Positions 35,550 through 44,695 of a stretch of DNA of 64,000 nucleotides are shown piece after piece. Source of the stretch: Schleiferiaceae bacterium (GTDB lineage: Bacteria > Bacteroidota > Bacteroidia > Flavobacteriales > Schleiferiaceae). A model generated the notes under the pieces. That model saw only the letters and a program-made list of their open reading frames with translations, did not search any database and was not told the origin of the DNA. The DNA lies in NCBI GenBank assembly GCA_018401735.1, contig JAGYKI010000002.1, forward strand, positions 124,001 through 188,000, read 5' to 3'. Both the position numbers and the translations under genes were made by a program. How positions within the stretch are numbered: the first letter of the stretch is position 1; each line of letters begins with the position of its first letter.

Positions 35550-37418
35550 TTGAAAAAGACAAAAATAATTTTTTTACTAATTGCTGCAGCTATCTTTGGA
35601 AGTTGTCAAAAAGAAGAGTCCGTTGTAGCAGTTTCAAGCATTGAATCAGTTAGGGATCTTCAAGTATCTGCTAATTTTGATTGGAAGACTACTCAGGACT
35701 TGAATGTTTCTGTTATTTTACCCGATAACGGCGATATTCAACCCTTAACCATTACCAATGCAGCTGGCACCAAGACTTATTTTAGCGGGTACCCAGACGA
35801 TGGCTCGAGAACGGTTAATACCAAAATTACTATTCCTTCCTATTTAAGTGAGTTAAGGTTAATCTATAATGGGATTCCGCAGCCAAATAAGGTCTCAGTT
35901 AGCAGTGGTACATTGTCTTACGATCTTAACAGATCTAATAAAACAGGCAAGGCTGCTGTTGCCCAAATAAATCTTGGATCTATAGCGAACTTTACACTTT
36001 TTACAACCGTTGGAGCGGTATCAAGTGTTGGTGCTTCCAATATCACGGGTAATATTGGCACTAATGTCGGTGCAGTTACTGGTTTTACAACACCCTCAGT
36101 TTTAAATGGCGATATTGAAATTGGTAATTCTGTAACGACCCAAGCTGGTGTTGATTTAGCATCTGCTGTTTCTGAGCTAAGTAACTTAACCACAACAAAC
36201 TCATCTCATGCTCCAGCTTTCGTAACCGAGACGCTAACTCCAGGGGTATACTCTATTGGTGGTGCATCCTCAATAACCACACTGGCTACCCTTACTTTAG
36301 ATGGGCAAGGAGATCCTAATGCACTATTTGTATTTAAAGTAGCTGGCGCTTTTACGACAGGTGCAGGTGCTACAGTCGTTTTAATTAACGGTGCAGACCC
36401 AGATAATGTATTTTGGCTTGCTACCGGTGCAATATCAATGGCTGCTTCAACTACTATTAGTGGTAATTTAATTGCTAATCCAGGAGCAGTTGATATGGGC
36501 TTAGGGGGTATATTATATGGAAGAATGCTTTCTAATGGAGGCGGCGGAGCAATTAGCTTGCTTAGTTGCTTAAGCTCCACACCAGCCCAAAATGCTTTTC
36601 ATAGCGGAACATTGGCTTTTGAGGACTTATGGCCAGCCCAAGGAGATTATGACTTTAACGATCTCGTTGTTGGTTATGAGTTTGATATCGTTAAGGATAA
36701 TCAGGAAATTGTTCAGAGTATAACCGCTAGTTTCACGATTAAAGCTTATGGAGCTTATTTTAACAATGGATTCGGTTTTTCATTACCAACAGTTAGTTCG
36801 GGTGATGTTGTTTCTGTTAGTGGTTACGATGTGCAAAACACTACGGTTTTTAGTATTGGACCAAAGGGACTGGAAAGCGGACAATCCAACGCAACAATTA
36901 TTGTGTTTGATGATGTACGCAGGGTAATGCCCCAAGTAACAGGTGGCGTTGGCGTGAATACCCAATTGGCATTTGCCTCTACTGCCCCAGTGACTGTGGT
37001 TGTGGAAATTATTTTTTCAGGAAATCTTACATACAGTCAACTAGATATTGGTTCATTTAATCCCTTCTTAATTGTTGGAACTTCATTAAATCAAGCACCT
37101 GGAACAGGCTCTAGAGGGAAAGAAGTGCATCTCCCAAATTACCCACCCTCAGACTTGTTTGATACAAATCTTTTTGGGTCCGATAGTGACGATTCGTCTC
37201 CAAACGCAGGAAGATATTTTGTTACTGCAAATAATCTACCATCAGCCATTAATATTGCCGAAGGATTTGATTGGGCAATTGAGTCTCAAGACATAACGGG
37301 AGCGTACAATCTTTTTGAAACATGGGCGCAAAGCAGCGGAGCGGTAGATGCCGATTGGTATCGAGATATAGCCGGGAACATTAATAGTGGCTTAACTTAT
37401 CCCAATCCCAGTAATTAA
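35550..37418 (+). CDS. Lipoprotein combining an ice-binding-like (DUF3494) domain with a LruC domain
   Basis: Translation probably starts at a TTG (35550), as no ATG precedes the lipoprotein signal (LLIAAAIFGSCQKEE). Residues 40-120 match the N-terminal part usual in LruC proteins (DWKTTQDLNVSVILPDNGD). Residues 135-340 are a DUF3494 ice-binding-like beta-solenoid (LGSIANFTLFTTVGAVSSVG; FVFKVAGAFTTGAGATVVLI; NVFWLATGAISMAAS). Residues 347-610 are the LruC domain with its acidic motif (DLWPAQGDYDFNDLVVGYEF). The protein should sit on the outer membrane. The solenoid is inserted between the two LruC parts; whether it binds ice or acts in adhesion is unknown. Confidence 0.8.
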   Translation: MKKTKIIFLLIAAAIFGSCQKEESVVAVSSIESVRDLQVSANFDWKTTQDLNVSVILPDNGDIQPLTITNAAGTKTYFSGYPDDGSRTVNTKITIPSYLSELRLIYNGIPQPNKVSVSSGTLSYDLNRSNKTGKAAVAQINLGSIANFTLFTTVGAVSSVGASNITGNIGTNVGAVTGFTTPSVLNGDIEIGNSVTTQAGVDLASAVSELSNLTTTNSSHAPAFVTETLTPGVYSIGGASSITTLATLTLDGQGDPNALFVFKVAGAFTTGAGATVVLINGADPDNVFWLATGAISMAASTTISGNLIANPGAVDMGLGGILYGRMLSNGGGGAISLLSCLSSTPAQNAFHSGTLAFEDLWPAQGDYDFNDLVVGYEFDIVKDNQEIVQSITASFTIKAYGAYFNNGFGFSLPTVSSGDVVSVSGYDVQNTTVFSIGPKGLESGQSNATIIVFDDVRRVMPQVTGGVGVNTQLAFASTAPVTVVVEIIFSGNLTYSQLDIGSFNPFLIVGTSLNQAPGTGSRGKEVHLPNYPPSDLFDTNLFGSDSDDSSPNAGRYFVTANNLPSAINIAEGFDWAIESQDITGAYNLFETWAQSSGAVDADWYRDIAGNINSGLTYPNPSN

Positions 37419-37534
37419 TAGATTGACTTTATTTTCCCCAAACCTACTCGCTAAGACTTTTAGTTTAATTTTTGGCCTTCGTAACCGAAGCGCGTAGCGA
37501 TGAGCTCAAGAACCTCATTAAATTTCAAACCTTG

Positions 37535-37796
37535 TAACGTGAGGCCGACTATAAATTATAGCCTCAGGTTTTCAATAAAAGGAAAAGACAAGTATAGATC
37601 GTGCAGCTGTGGTGGGCTACAACAAATGAGCTAGACGCAGGATTATCTATTTTATTGCAAACCAGGCTGGCCCCTTCTAAAAAGCGGCTTTCTTCACCTT
37701 CACCTCTCGCAATAGCGCGCTATTGCGAGAGGCTTCCGCTTGAGGCCCACTATTTACAAGGGTTTTGAGGCTTGATTTTACGTCGAACTCACGTAA
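37535..37796 (-). repeat. Copy D of the ~260-bp inverted-repeat element (full length, reverse orientation)
   Basis: A 262-bp copy. Its low-coordinate end (TAACGTGAGGCCGACTATAA, continuing ATTATAGCCTCAGG) and its high-coordinate end (TTGAGGCTTGATTTTACGTC, continuing GAACTCACGTAA) form terminal inverted repeats of about 30 bp. A perfect 30-bp palindrome (CCTCTCGCAATAGC and its complement) lies at 37703-37732. It is the best-preserved copy here. Confidence 0.88.
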
Positions 37797-37910
37797 TTCT
37801 AGATTTTATTTGCCTGGCATAAGGCCCAATGCATAGACTTTACCCAGAATGAGATTCTTTCGTTTTTTCTGAAGGCTTGTCGAAATAGGTGCCTTTCAGC
37901 TAGAAACAAT

Positions 37911-39425
37911 TTAATACTGCAACCAGATTTTCTGAGAATGGTAATTTCTGCCGCCACTCCTGGTTTGTAGAATGTACACGCCCTGATTTAAATCTGTAAT
38001 GTTTAAGGTTTTACTAGCCTTGAAACTACCTTCTCGAATGGCTTGACCTAAGGAATTGTAGAGTACATATTTGATCTCCTGTTCGAGATCCGCTTCTAAA
38101 TGCAAAACACCAGTAGTAGGGTTTGGGTAAACCCGCAATTCCGCTTGTAAAGGCCTTATTTCTTCCAAACCGATACTTTGACAACCTTTTTGCAAGCAAC
38201 CATACTGATCGGTTTTAAGCATGTAGAAATGCTGAATACGCACTGGGGCAATGTCATTATCCCAGTCGAATAATTGTCCGATATGTAAAAAGCCAGAGTC
38301 CGGTGCTTCCTGAAAAGCCCAGATGTGATTGAGATCAGTTGAGTCATTCAAATGATAGTAAGAGCGCATCCAGATGCTGTCCCCCTGTGGGGTGAATTTG
38401 TAGGCTGTGATTGGAAAATTCCCAGGAAGCACTTGAATATCGCCAGCTACATAGAAATTACCATCACTGGTTCTTATCAAATCCTCAAACCGAAAATAAG
38501 GCAACTCAGGTCCAGTAGCGGTGTCGTAAACAACTTGTCCTGAAGTATCAATACGACCAAGCCTCATCCTCGTGGGGTACGCATAGTTTATCGTATTAGG
38601 CCAAAATCCTAAAATTTCCATCCGAGCAAAACTATAGGTACCATTCCCATTATCTAAAGCCGCAATGTTTTGACTACCTAAATCCTGGTTGAAAGAGTAA
38701 AACCATTTTAAGGCTCCAGTTTGGAGATCAATACGAGCAGCAAAGGAATGATCTGTATTCGATTGGGTTGGAACATAATGGTTCGCTCTACCAGTAACCA
38801 AGCAAGAACCAAATTGATCAATAACCAGATCTTCACTGTGGTAACCACCATTCATACCTGGAATGGTATCTGGAACCCTTAGCTCCCATATGGGATTGAA
38901 AGAGTTATCAAACTTTGCGACCCACAAATCATACTTATTGTAATTGGTAAGCCGGAATAATAGACCTGTTACAACGAAGGTCGAATCTGTGTCAAATACC
39001 ATATCCCAAATAGCCGGGAGTGCACCTTGAAACTCCAAATGTTTTGTTGTTTTTACCGTGTCGAGAGATAGGTCAAATTTTGTGAATCGGACAAATACGG
39101 AATCATCCCTTATATAGTCTGTTTGAGCCAAATAATAATTAGCTGAATCCGAGTGAAAACATTTAAAACAGGGAGAAACCCTTCGAACAGAGTCTGGCGA
39201 TCCATAATAGTCATAAGATTTATGAAAAATTTTCTGACCAATACTATCGAAGAGGCCGACTTGCAACAATCCTAATGAATCACGATCCTCATCCGCAACA
39301 ACAAAACCACCATTAACAAAAAGCAAAGCAGGTCTATTAGCCCCGCCGAAAGTGGAGTCTGTCTTGCTAAATCTTTGGGCACTTAGTTGCAGCGAAAAAA
39401 GAAATAAAAGTAAGATTAATCTCAT
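37911..39425 (-). CDS. Secreted protein with T9SS sorting domain, propeller-like, unknown function
   Basis: The 504-residue protein has a signal peptide (MRLILLLFLFSLQLSAQ), then about 400 residues of repeated blades of the form FVVTGLLFRLTNYNKYDLWVAKFD and FYVAGDIQVLPGNFPITAYKFTPQGDSIWMRSY, like the delta-60/SBBP-type surface propellers of Bacteroidota. A T9SS type A domain occupies the last ~75 residues (LRVYPNPTTGVLHLEADLEQ through GVYILQTRSG). Cys-rich KTDQYGCLQKGCQ lies just before it. No enzymatic motif is seen. It is monocistronic, and its 5' end faces element fragment E and paaG. Confidence 0.78.
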   Translation of the reverse strand: MRLILLLFLFSLQLSAQRFSKTDSTFGGANRPALLFVNGGFVVADEDRDSLGLLQVGLFDSIGQKIFHKSYDYYGSPDSVRRVSPCFKCFHSDSANYYLAQTDYIRDDSVFVRFTKFDLSLDTVKTTKHLEFQGALPAIWDMVFDTDSTFVVTGLLFRLTNYNKYDLWVAKFDNSFNPIWELRVPDTIPGMNGGYHSEDLVIDQFGSCLVTGRANHYVPTQSNTDHSFAARIDLQTGALKWFYSFNQDLGSQNIAALDNGNGTYSFARMEILGFWPNTINYAYPTRMRLGRIDTSGQVVYDTATGPELPYFRFEDLIRTSDGNFYVAGDIQVLPGNFPITAYKFTPQGDSIWMRSYYHLNDSTDLNHIWAFQEAPDSGFLHIGQLFDWDNDIAPVRIQHFYMLKTDQYGCLQKGCQSIGLEEIRPLQAELRVYPNPTTGVLHLEADLEQEIKYVLYNSLGQAIREGSFKASKTLNITDLNQGVYILQTRSGGRNYHSQKIWLQY

Positions 39426-39452
39426 GGTATAAAGATGGTAAAAAAAGGAATT

Positions 39453-39550
39453 CGCCCTCTCTTAATAGCCGCTATTGTTTCGTCAGCTCCTCTACAGCTC
39501 CACTATTTTTAAGTGGTCTGAGACTTAATTTTCCGTCGAATTCACATTAA
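39453..39550 (-). repeat. Fragment E of the ~260-bp inverted-repeat element
   Basis: It carries one terminal repeat (GTCTGAGACTTAATTTTCCG, then TCGAATTCACATTAA) and the AATAGCCGCTATT part of the internal hairpin, in the same orientation as copy D; the other half is missing. It ends 20 bp before the paaG start, so it lies where a paaG promoter would be expected. Confidence 0.65.
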
Positions 39551-39570
39551 CTTAGCCCCAAAAGAAATTT

Positions 39571-40350
39571 ATGTCAGATTATATACTCTCTCAGCAAGAA
39601 GGCGGTGTTTTGCGCCTGAGCCTCAATCGTCCCGATAAATACAACTCTTTCGTGCGTGAGATGGCCTTAGATTTACAAGCGCATCTGCGTAAAGCGGAAG
39701 AAGACTCTTCGGTGCGGGCGATATATTTAACCGGTTTGGGGAAAGCTTTTTGTGCGGGACAAGATTTGGCGGAAGCCACCGACCCCAATGGTCCCGAACT
39801 CACCAAAATTGTGACGGAACATTATAATCCCATTATTTTACAATTACGCGCTTTAAGCAAGCCCGTGGTGGCAGCAGTAAACGGCGTGGCGGCGGGTGCA
39901 GGTGCTAATATTGCCCTTGCTTGCGATATTGTAGTGGCCCACGAAGGCGCCAGTTTTATTCAGGCCTTTTCTAAAATTGGCTTAATTCCCGATAGTGGTG
40001 GCACTTATACTTTACCGCGCTTAATTGGCCAGCAAAAAGCTTCGGCCTTAATGATGCTGGGCGATAAAGTTAGCGCCGCAGAAGCAGAAAGTATGGGCAT
40101 GATTTACAAGGTTTTCTCGGCGGAGACTTTCGCAGAAGAGAGCTTTAAAATTGCCGCTCAATTAGCAAAAATGCCGACAAAAGCATTAGCGGCTACTAAA
40201 GCACTGCTCAACGAATCTTTTGCCAACAACTTAGAAGATCAATTGGCTTTGGAGGATAAATATCAAACCGAATGCGGTTTAAGTTACGATTACCGCGAGG
40301 GTACGGCTGCCTTTTTAGAGAAACGCAGACCGGAATTTAAAGGTGAGTAA
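39571..40350 (+). CDS. paaG: 1,2-epoxyphenylacetyl-CoA isomerase PaaG
   Basis: This 259-residue crotonase-fold protein resembles PaaG throughout: LSLNRPDKYNSF, GKAFCAGQDL (oxyanion hole), VNGVAAGAGANIALACDIVVA and GLIPDSGGTYTLPRLIG with the conserved catalytic Asp, ending DYREGTAAFLEKRRPEFKG. It converts the ring epoxide to the oxepin form and later isomerises the beta-oxidation intermediate. The absence of the second acidic residue usual in hydratases fits an isomerase rather than PaaF. It starts the second paa block with paaH 42 bp downstream. Confidence 0.88.
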   Translation: MSDYILSQQEGGVLRLSLNRPDKYNSFVREMALDLQAHLRKAEEDSSVRAIYLTGLGKAFCAGQDLAEATDPNGPELTKIVTEHYNPIILQLRALSKPVVAAVNGVAAGAGANIALACDIVVAHEGASFIQAFSKIGLIPDSGGTYTLPRLIGQQKASALMMLGDKVSAAEAESMGMIYKVFSAETFAEESFKIAAQLAKMPTKALAATKALLNESFANNLEDQLALEDKYQTECGLSYDYREGTAAFLEKRRPEFKGE

Positions 40351-40392
40351 GATTATAAAATACCCATCAGGCGCAAGCCTAAAAAATAAAAT

Positions 40393-41550
40393 ATGCAAGT
40401 AGGAATTATTGGTGCTGGAGCAATGGGCTCTGGAATTGCGCAGGTAGCGGCGCAGAATGGACATGCCGTTTTTATTATCGACAATCACCGCGTGGCTTTA
40501 GAAAAAGCAAAAAAAGGTCATGAGAAAATTATGGCCCGTTTGGTGGAAAAGGAAAAAATAAGCGAAGACGAAGCACAAGCTATTTTAAAGCGCATCGAAT
40601 ATCATTCGAGTTTAGATCAATTGGAGCATGCGGATTTAGTAATTGAGGCGATTATTGAAAATTTAGAAATAAAAAAGAACCTCTTCAAAAATTTAGAAGA
40701 GATCTGTTCGGAAGGTTGCATTTTGGCTTCTAACACCTCTTCTTTATCCATTGCTTCCATTGCTTCGGCGGTAAAAAGGTCGGAAAGAGTACTGGGAATT
40801 CATTTCTTTAATCCCGCTCCTTTAATGCCATTGGTGGAAATTATTCCCGCCATTACCACCAGTCCCGAAAACTTAATTAAAGCCAAGGAAATTATTGATT
40901 CTTGGGGCAAGGTTTCGGTGTTAGCGAAAGACACCCCTGGCTTTATTGTAAACCGCGTGGCTCGTCCTTTTTACGGGGAAGCGGTGCGCATTTATGAAGA
41001 AGGCGTGGCCGATATTGCCACCATCGATTGGGCCATGAAAGAGCTGGCGGGTTTTAGAATGGGGCCTTTTACTTTGATGGATTTTATTGGTCACGATGTA
41101 AATTATGCGGTAAGCGAAAGTGTTTTTACCGCCTTTTATTTCGATCCGCGTTACCGTCCTAATTTTAGTCAGAAACGCTTGGTGGAAGCCGGTTTACTGG
41201 GAAGAAAAAGCGGTAGAGGTTTTTACGATTACCGCGAGGGAGCGCATCTGCCAGAAGCGAAAAAAGACGAGGCTTTAGGCCAAAAAATAGTGGAGCGTAT
41301 TGTAGCCATGTTAATGAATGAGGCCATAGATGCTTTGTTTTTAAACATCGCCAGCGCCGAGGATATAGATCTGGCCATGACCAAAGGGGTGAACTACCCT
41401 AAAGGATTATTGGCTTGGGCCGATGAGTGGGGAGCGAAGAAAGTTTTAGCTATTTTAGATAATTTGTACGACGAGTACCGCGAGGATCGTTACCGCGCTT
41501 CCGCTTTGCTGCGCAGAAAGGCAAAAACGGGCGCCAAGTTTTTGGAATAA
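40393..41550 (+). CDS. paaH: 3-hydroxyadipyl-CoA dehydrogenase PaaH
   Basis: The 385-residue protein has an N-terminal Rossmann fold (GIIGAGAMGSGIAQVAAQNG), the catalytic His region in GIHFFNPAPLMPLVEII and the 3-hydroxyacyl-CoA dehydrogenase C-terminal domain twice (KDTPGFIVNRVARPFYGEA ... and MLMNEAIDALFLNIASAEDIDLAMTKGVNYPKG). This is the PaaH arrangement, although the protein is about 90 residues shorter than the E. coli enzyme as I recall it. It oxidises 3-hydroxyadipyl-CoA to 3-oxoadipyl-CoA with NAD. Position next to paaG supports the assignment over fadB-like enzymes. Confidence 0.88.
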   Translation: MQVGIIGAGAMGSGIAQVAAQNGHAVFIIDNHRVALEKAKKGHEKIMARLVEKEKISEDEAQAILKRIEYHSSLDQLEHADLVIEAIIENLEIKKNLFKNLEEICSEGCILASNTSSLSIASIASAVKRSERVLGIHFFNPAPLMPLVEIIPAITTSPENLIKAKEIIDSWGKVSVLAKDTPGFIVNRVARPFYGEAVRIYEEGVADIATIDWAMKELAGFRMGPFTLMDFIGHDVNYAVSESVFTAFYFDPRYRPNFSQKRLVEAGLLGRKSGRGFYDYREGAHLPEAKKDEALGQKIVERIVAMLMNEAIDALFLNIASAEDIDLAMTKGVNYPKGLLAWADEWGAKKVLAILDNLYDEYREDRYRASALLRRKAKTGAKFLE

Positions 41551-41610
41551 ATTTTTGAGTCTTTGTAATAATGGAAGCTTAAAGCCTACTAATACCAAAT
41601 AAACAAGCTT

Positions 41611-43089
41611 ATGTACCTTACTTTGTTAAAGCACCAGTGGCGTAAAACCACGCGCAGTTCCTTCTTTCGGCAGGGCTGGGGGGTGAAAATTTTAATGACC
41701 ATTGTTGCCCTTTACTTCTTAGCGAGTTTTGGTGCTTTGGGTTATTTCGCCAAGGAAATACTAAATCAGGCTTTTGACGAGCCGGCTGTGCTTACCCCCA
41801 TTTTCATGGGATTTGTACTCTATTATTTATTGGTGGACTTAGTAATGCGCTTCTTTTTACAAGACCTTACCGTGCTTACCGTGCAGCATTATTTGGTGCT
41901 TCCCATCGCGAAGTCGAAGGTGATAAACTACTTATTAGGGAGCTCCATTTTTAGCTTCTTTAATTTACTACCCCTCTTTTTAATTACGCCTTGGGCCATT
42001 CGCGTAGTGGCGGTAGAGCAAGGGCCAACCGATGCAGTACTATGGTTTTTGGCCCTTTTGGGATTTGTTTTTACCAATCACTTTTTAGCCATTTATGTGA
42101 AGCGCGTTTTAGCGGTAAACGTTAAAATATTTGGCGCGGTAGCATTAGTTGTGGCGCTGGCCTTTTTGGGCGATTTTATGGATTGGTTTTCCCTTACCGA
42201 ATTATCGAAAAGTATTTTTGGACCGCTGGGCGCAGATCCGCTTTTAGGATTAGTAAGTTTTGGCTTAATGGCTCTAATCTATTTGGTGAACTTCCGCTTT
42301 CTCCTAAAAATGACCCACCTCGATCGTTGGAAGGTCGCAGCCAAAGAGGCGAGTAGCACCCGTTTTTCTTTCTTGGAGCAACGCGGGCCTTTAGGTTTAA
42401 TGATGGCCAATGAGCTTAAGCTGATTACGCGAAACAAGCGAACCAAAACTATTTTGTGGATGACGCTTTTTTTCTCCGCCTATGGTTTGATTTTCTATAC
42501 TAATCCTATTTATAAAGACAGTATTAGCTGGTTACTCTTTGTGGGGATTTTTATGACAGGGATTTTCTTAATCAATTACGGACAGTTTTTAGTAAGCTGG
42601 GAAAGCGCTTATTTTGATGGTATTCTTACCCGCGCTTATCGCATGGAAGAGTATTATAAATCGAAATACTATTTGTTGGCCTTTAGTGCGGTCGTTATGT
42701 ATATTCTTACCTTGCCTTATGGCTATTTCGGCATGAAGGCCATCTATATAAATACAGCTTGTTTTATATACAATGTGGGTGTAAATACCTTGGTCTTAAT
42801 ATTCGCCAGCACCTATAACAAAAAGCCCATTGATCTCAGTCGCGGGAGTGCTTTCAACTACCAAGGTACTGGTGCCGCACAGTTTTTAATTATCATTCCT
42901 TTAATGGTCGTGCCCATGCTAATGGTTTACGCTTTCGATTTATTATGGGATGGCAATTACGGCTTGATATTCTTAGCAGCTTTGGGTTTGATCGGCATCT
43001 TGTCGAGAAATTACTTCATCAAGCAAACGGTTTTAAACTTCCAAGAGAAAAAATATATTAATGCGGCGGGTTACCGTCAGCGCGATTAA
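41611..43089 (+). CDS. DUF5687 family ABC-2 type permease
   Basis: The 492-residue protein has about 12 hydrophobic helices and the DUF5687 start (LLKHQWRKTTRSSFFRQGWGVKILM), a family of ABC-2-like permeases confined mainly to Bacteroidota. The ATPase follows 11 bp downstream (ATG at 43101) and is its certain partner. The pair lies inside the paa block, 60 bp after paaH, and in the same direction. DUF5687 transporters have no known substrate; the location suggests, but does not show, export or uptake of an aromatic acid or a stress metabolite of this pathway. Confidence 0.85.
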   Translation: MYLTLLKHQWRKTTRSSFFRQGWGVKILMTIVALYFLASFGALGYFAKEILNQAFDEPAVLTPIFMGFVLYYLLVDLVMRFFLQDLTVLTVQHYLVLPIAKSKVINYLLGSSIFSFFNLLPLFLITPWAIRVVAVEQGPTDAVLWFLALLGFVFTNHFLAIYVKRVLAVNVKIFGAVALVVALAFLGDFMDWFSLTELSKSIFGPLGADPLLGLVSFGLMALIYLVNFRFLLKMTHLDRWKVAAKEASSTRFSFLEQRGPLGLMMANELKLITRNKRTKTILWMTLFFSAYGLIFYTNPIYKDSISWLLFVGIFMTGIFLINYGQFLVSWESAYFDGILTRAYRMEEYYKSKYYLLAFSAVVMYILTLPYGYFGMKAIYINTACFIYNVGVNTLVLIFASTYNKKPIDLSRGSAFNYQGTGAAQFLIIIPLMVVPMLMVYAFDLLWDGNYGLIFLAALGLIGILSRNYFIKQTVLNFQEKKYINAAGYRQRD

Positions 43090-43100
43090 AATAATTGACT

Positions 43101-43844
43101 ATGAGCATTTTAAGCATCAAAAATTTAGAGAAATCCTATAACGGTACCAAAGTTTTAAATATTGGCGAACTAGAAATCGAAGCGGGTAAGTCCTTCGGTT
43201 TAGTGGGAAATAACGGCGCGGGCAAGACTACGCTCTTTCGCTTGCTTCTCGATTTAATTCGGGCCGATAAGGGCGAGGTTTTAAGCAAAGGAGTAAACGT
43301 AGCAAAAAGTGAAGATTGGAAACTCTACACCGGTAGTTTTATCGACGAAGGCTTTTTAATCGATTACCTCACGCCCGATGAGTATTTTCAGTTTATCGCT
43401 GGTTTACATAATATGAGCGCGGGCGATTTAGAAGCGGCTTTAGCGGGTTACGAAGAATTATTCGCGGGTGAGATTCGCGGTAAGAAAAAGTATATCCGCG
43501 ACTTAAGTAAGGGAAACCAGAAGAAGGTAGGTATTGTAGGTGCGCTTTTAAGTAATCCCGATATTTTAATTCTCGATGAGCCTTTTGCCAACCTCGACCC
43601 CTCTACCCAATTTCGTTTGATTGATGAATTGCAAAAAATCAATAAGGAAACGGACATCACCATGCTTATTTCCAGTCACGATTTAGGACACGTGGCTAAA
43701 TTCTGTGAGCGCATTGTGGTTTTAGATAAGGGTGAAATTGTGAAGGATATTCATACTAATTCCGAAACACTACAAGAGCTAGAAACCTTCTTTATTCAAA
43801 AGATTAAAGGCGGCGAAGTAGCGGAGGAAGCCACGGAGCAGTAG
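43101..43844 (+). CDS. ABC transporter ATP-binding protein
   Basis: The ATG at 43101 gives a 247-residue ATPase; a TTG two codons upstream (43095) is less likely. Walker A is GNNGAGKTT, the signature appears as LSKGNQKKVGIVGALL, Walker B is ILILDEPFANLDP and the switch His is in ISSHDLGH, so all ATPase motifs are present. It pairs with the DUF5687 permease immediately upstream. Its TAG stop overlaps the GTG start of the ferredoxin gene by one base. Confidence 0.92.
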   Translation: MSILSIKNLEKSYNGTKVLNIGELEIEAGKSFGLVGNNGAGKTTLFRLLLDLIRADKGEVLSKGVNVAKSEDWKLYTGSFIDEGFLIDYLTPDEYFQFIAGLHNMSAGDLEAALAGYEELFAGEIRGKKKYIRDLSKGNQKKVGIVGALLSNPDILILDEPFANLDPSTQFRLIDELQKINKETDITMLISSHDLGHVAKFCERIVVLDKGEIVKDIHTNSETLQELETFFIQKIKGGEVAEEATEQ

Positions 43845-44194
43845 TGGAAAAAGACGATAAATTTCACATCTCCTTTAAGGGTAAAACTTGGGCGGTAGAA
43901 GCAGGCAGTAATTTGCGCGCGGCCTTGCTTAAAGAAAACCTGAGTCCGCATAATGGTGCCGCACAGTGGTTAAACTGCAAAGGCTTGGGCACCTGTGGCA
44001 CTTGCGCCTTAGAGATTGAGGGTAATCTAGGCCCTTTAAATGCGCGTGAGAAATGGCGCTTGAATTTTCCGCCTCATAAAGAAGCGAATCAATTACGCTT
44101 GGCTTGTCAAATTAAGGTGCAGAGTGATTTAAAACTGCAAAAGCATACGGGATTTTGGGGGGAGAAGAAGGGGGAGGTTTTAGATAAACCTTAG
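43844..44194 (+). CDS. 2Fe-2S ferredoxin
   Basis: The 116-residue protein has a 2Fe-2S ferredoxin fold with cysteines spaced C-x5-C-x2-C (CKGLGTCGTC, about 46-55) and a fourth Cys in RLACQI (about 88), the spacing of the adrenodoxin group rather than the plant type seen in PaaE. The GTG start overlaps the ATPase stop by one base, so translation is coupled. Why a ferredoxin is co-translated with an ABC transporter inside a paa cluster is unexplained; it could feed an oxygenase or a desaturase step. Confidence 0.85.
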   Translation: MEKDDKFHISFKGKTWAVEAGSNLRAALLKENLSPHNGAAQWLNCKGLGTCGTCALEIEGNLGPLNAREKWRLNFPPHKEANQLRLACQIKVQSDLKLQKHTGFWGEKKGEVLDKP

Positions 44195-44203
44195 CTTTGC
44201 AGC

Positions 44204-44695
44204 ATGAAAAATCAAAAGCGCGATTTCATTAGCGAAGCAATCGTTGAATACGATGGTTTACCAGCCGAAGAACAAGGGAAATTACTGATTCAGGTTTTAG
44301 AAGATCAGCCCTATTTAATGGGCTTTATTACCAATGTAGCGGAAGAGTTTAGCGATTCTCAGCACGAAGCTTTAGTAGAATCTCTGTTAATTCTTACCAA
44401 TGCTTTTATTGCCGCCACCGTTCCCGTGGGTATGGTTCCCGCTCAATTAATCGAAGAAATTATTAAACTCAAAACTGATGTTGACGAAGAGTCGATTGAA
44501 GTGGAAGAAGTAGAGCTCAGCGATAGTCCTAAGGTATTTGAAGATCTCCGGGCCCGGGCAGTCTTAAAATCCGATCTAGCGGAAGCGAAAGCAGAAGTGC
44601 AATTGAGCTTTAACTTAATGCTTGACGTAATTATCACTGCCGTAGAAAGGGTGGTGGATTATGAAATCAGTCAACTAGAAAAGGCGAAAAAATGA
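44204..44695 (+). CDS. Conserved-looking helical protein of unknown function in the paa block
   Basis: A 163-residue acidic, mostly helical protein with no signal peptide, no cysteine and no recognised domain. A hydrophobic central stretch (ALVESLLILTNAFIAATVPVGMVPAQLI, about 55-82) may be buried or membrane-associated. It starts 9 bp after the ferredoxin stop, and its own stop overlaps the paaI ATG by four bases (ATGA), so it is firmly part of the operon. A pathway function is inferred from this alone. Confidence 0.7.
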   Translation: MKNQKRDFISEAIVEYDGLPAEEQGKLLIQVLEDQPYLMGFITNVAEEFSDSQHEALVESLLILTNAFIAATVPVGMVPAQLIEEIIKLKTDVDEESIEVEEVELSDSPKVFEDLRARAVLKSDLAEAKAEVQLSFNLMLDVIITAVERVVDYEISQLEKAKK

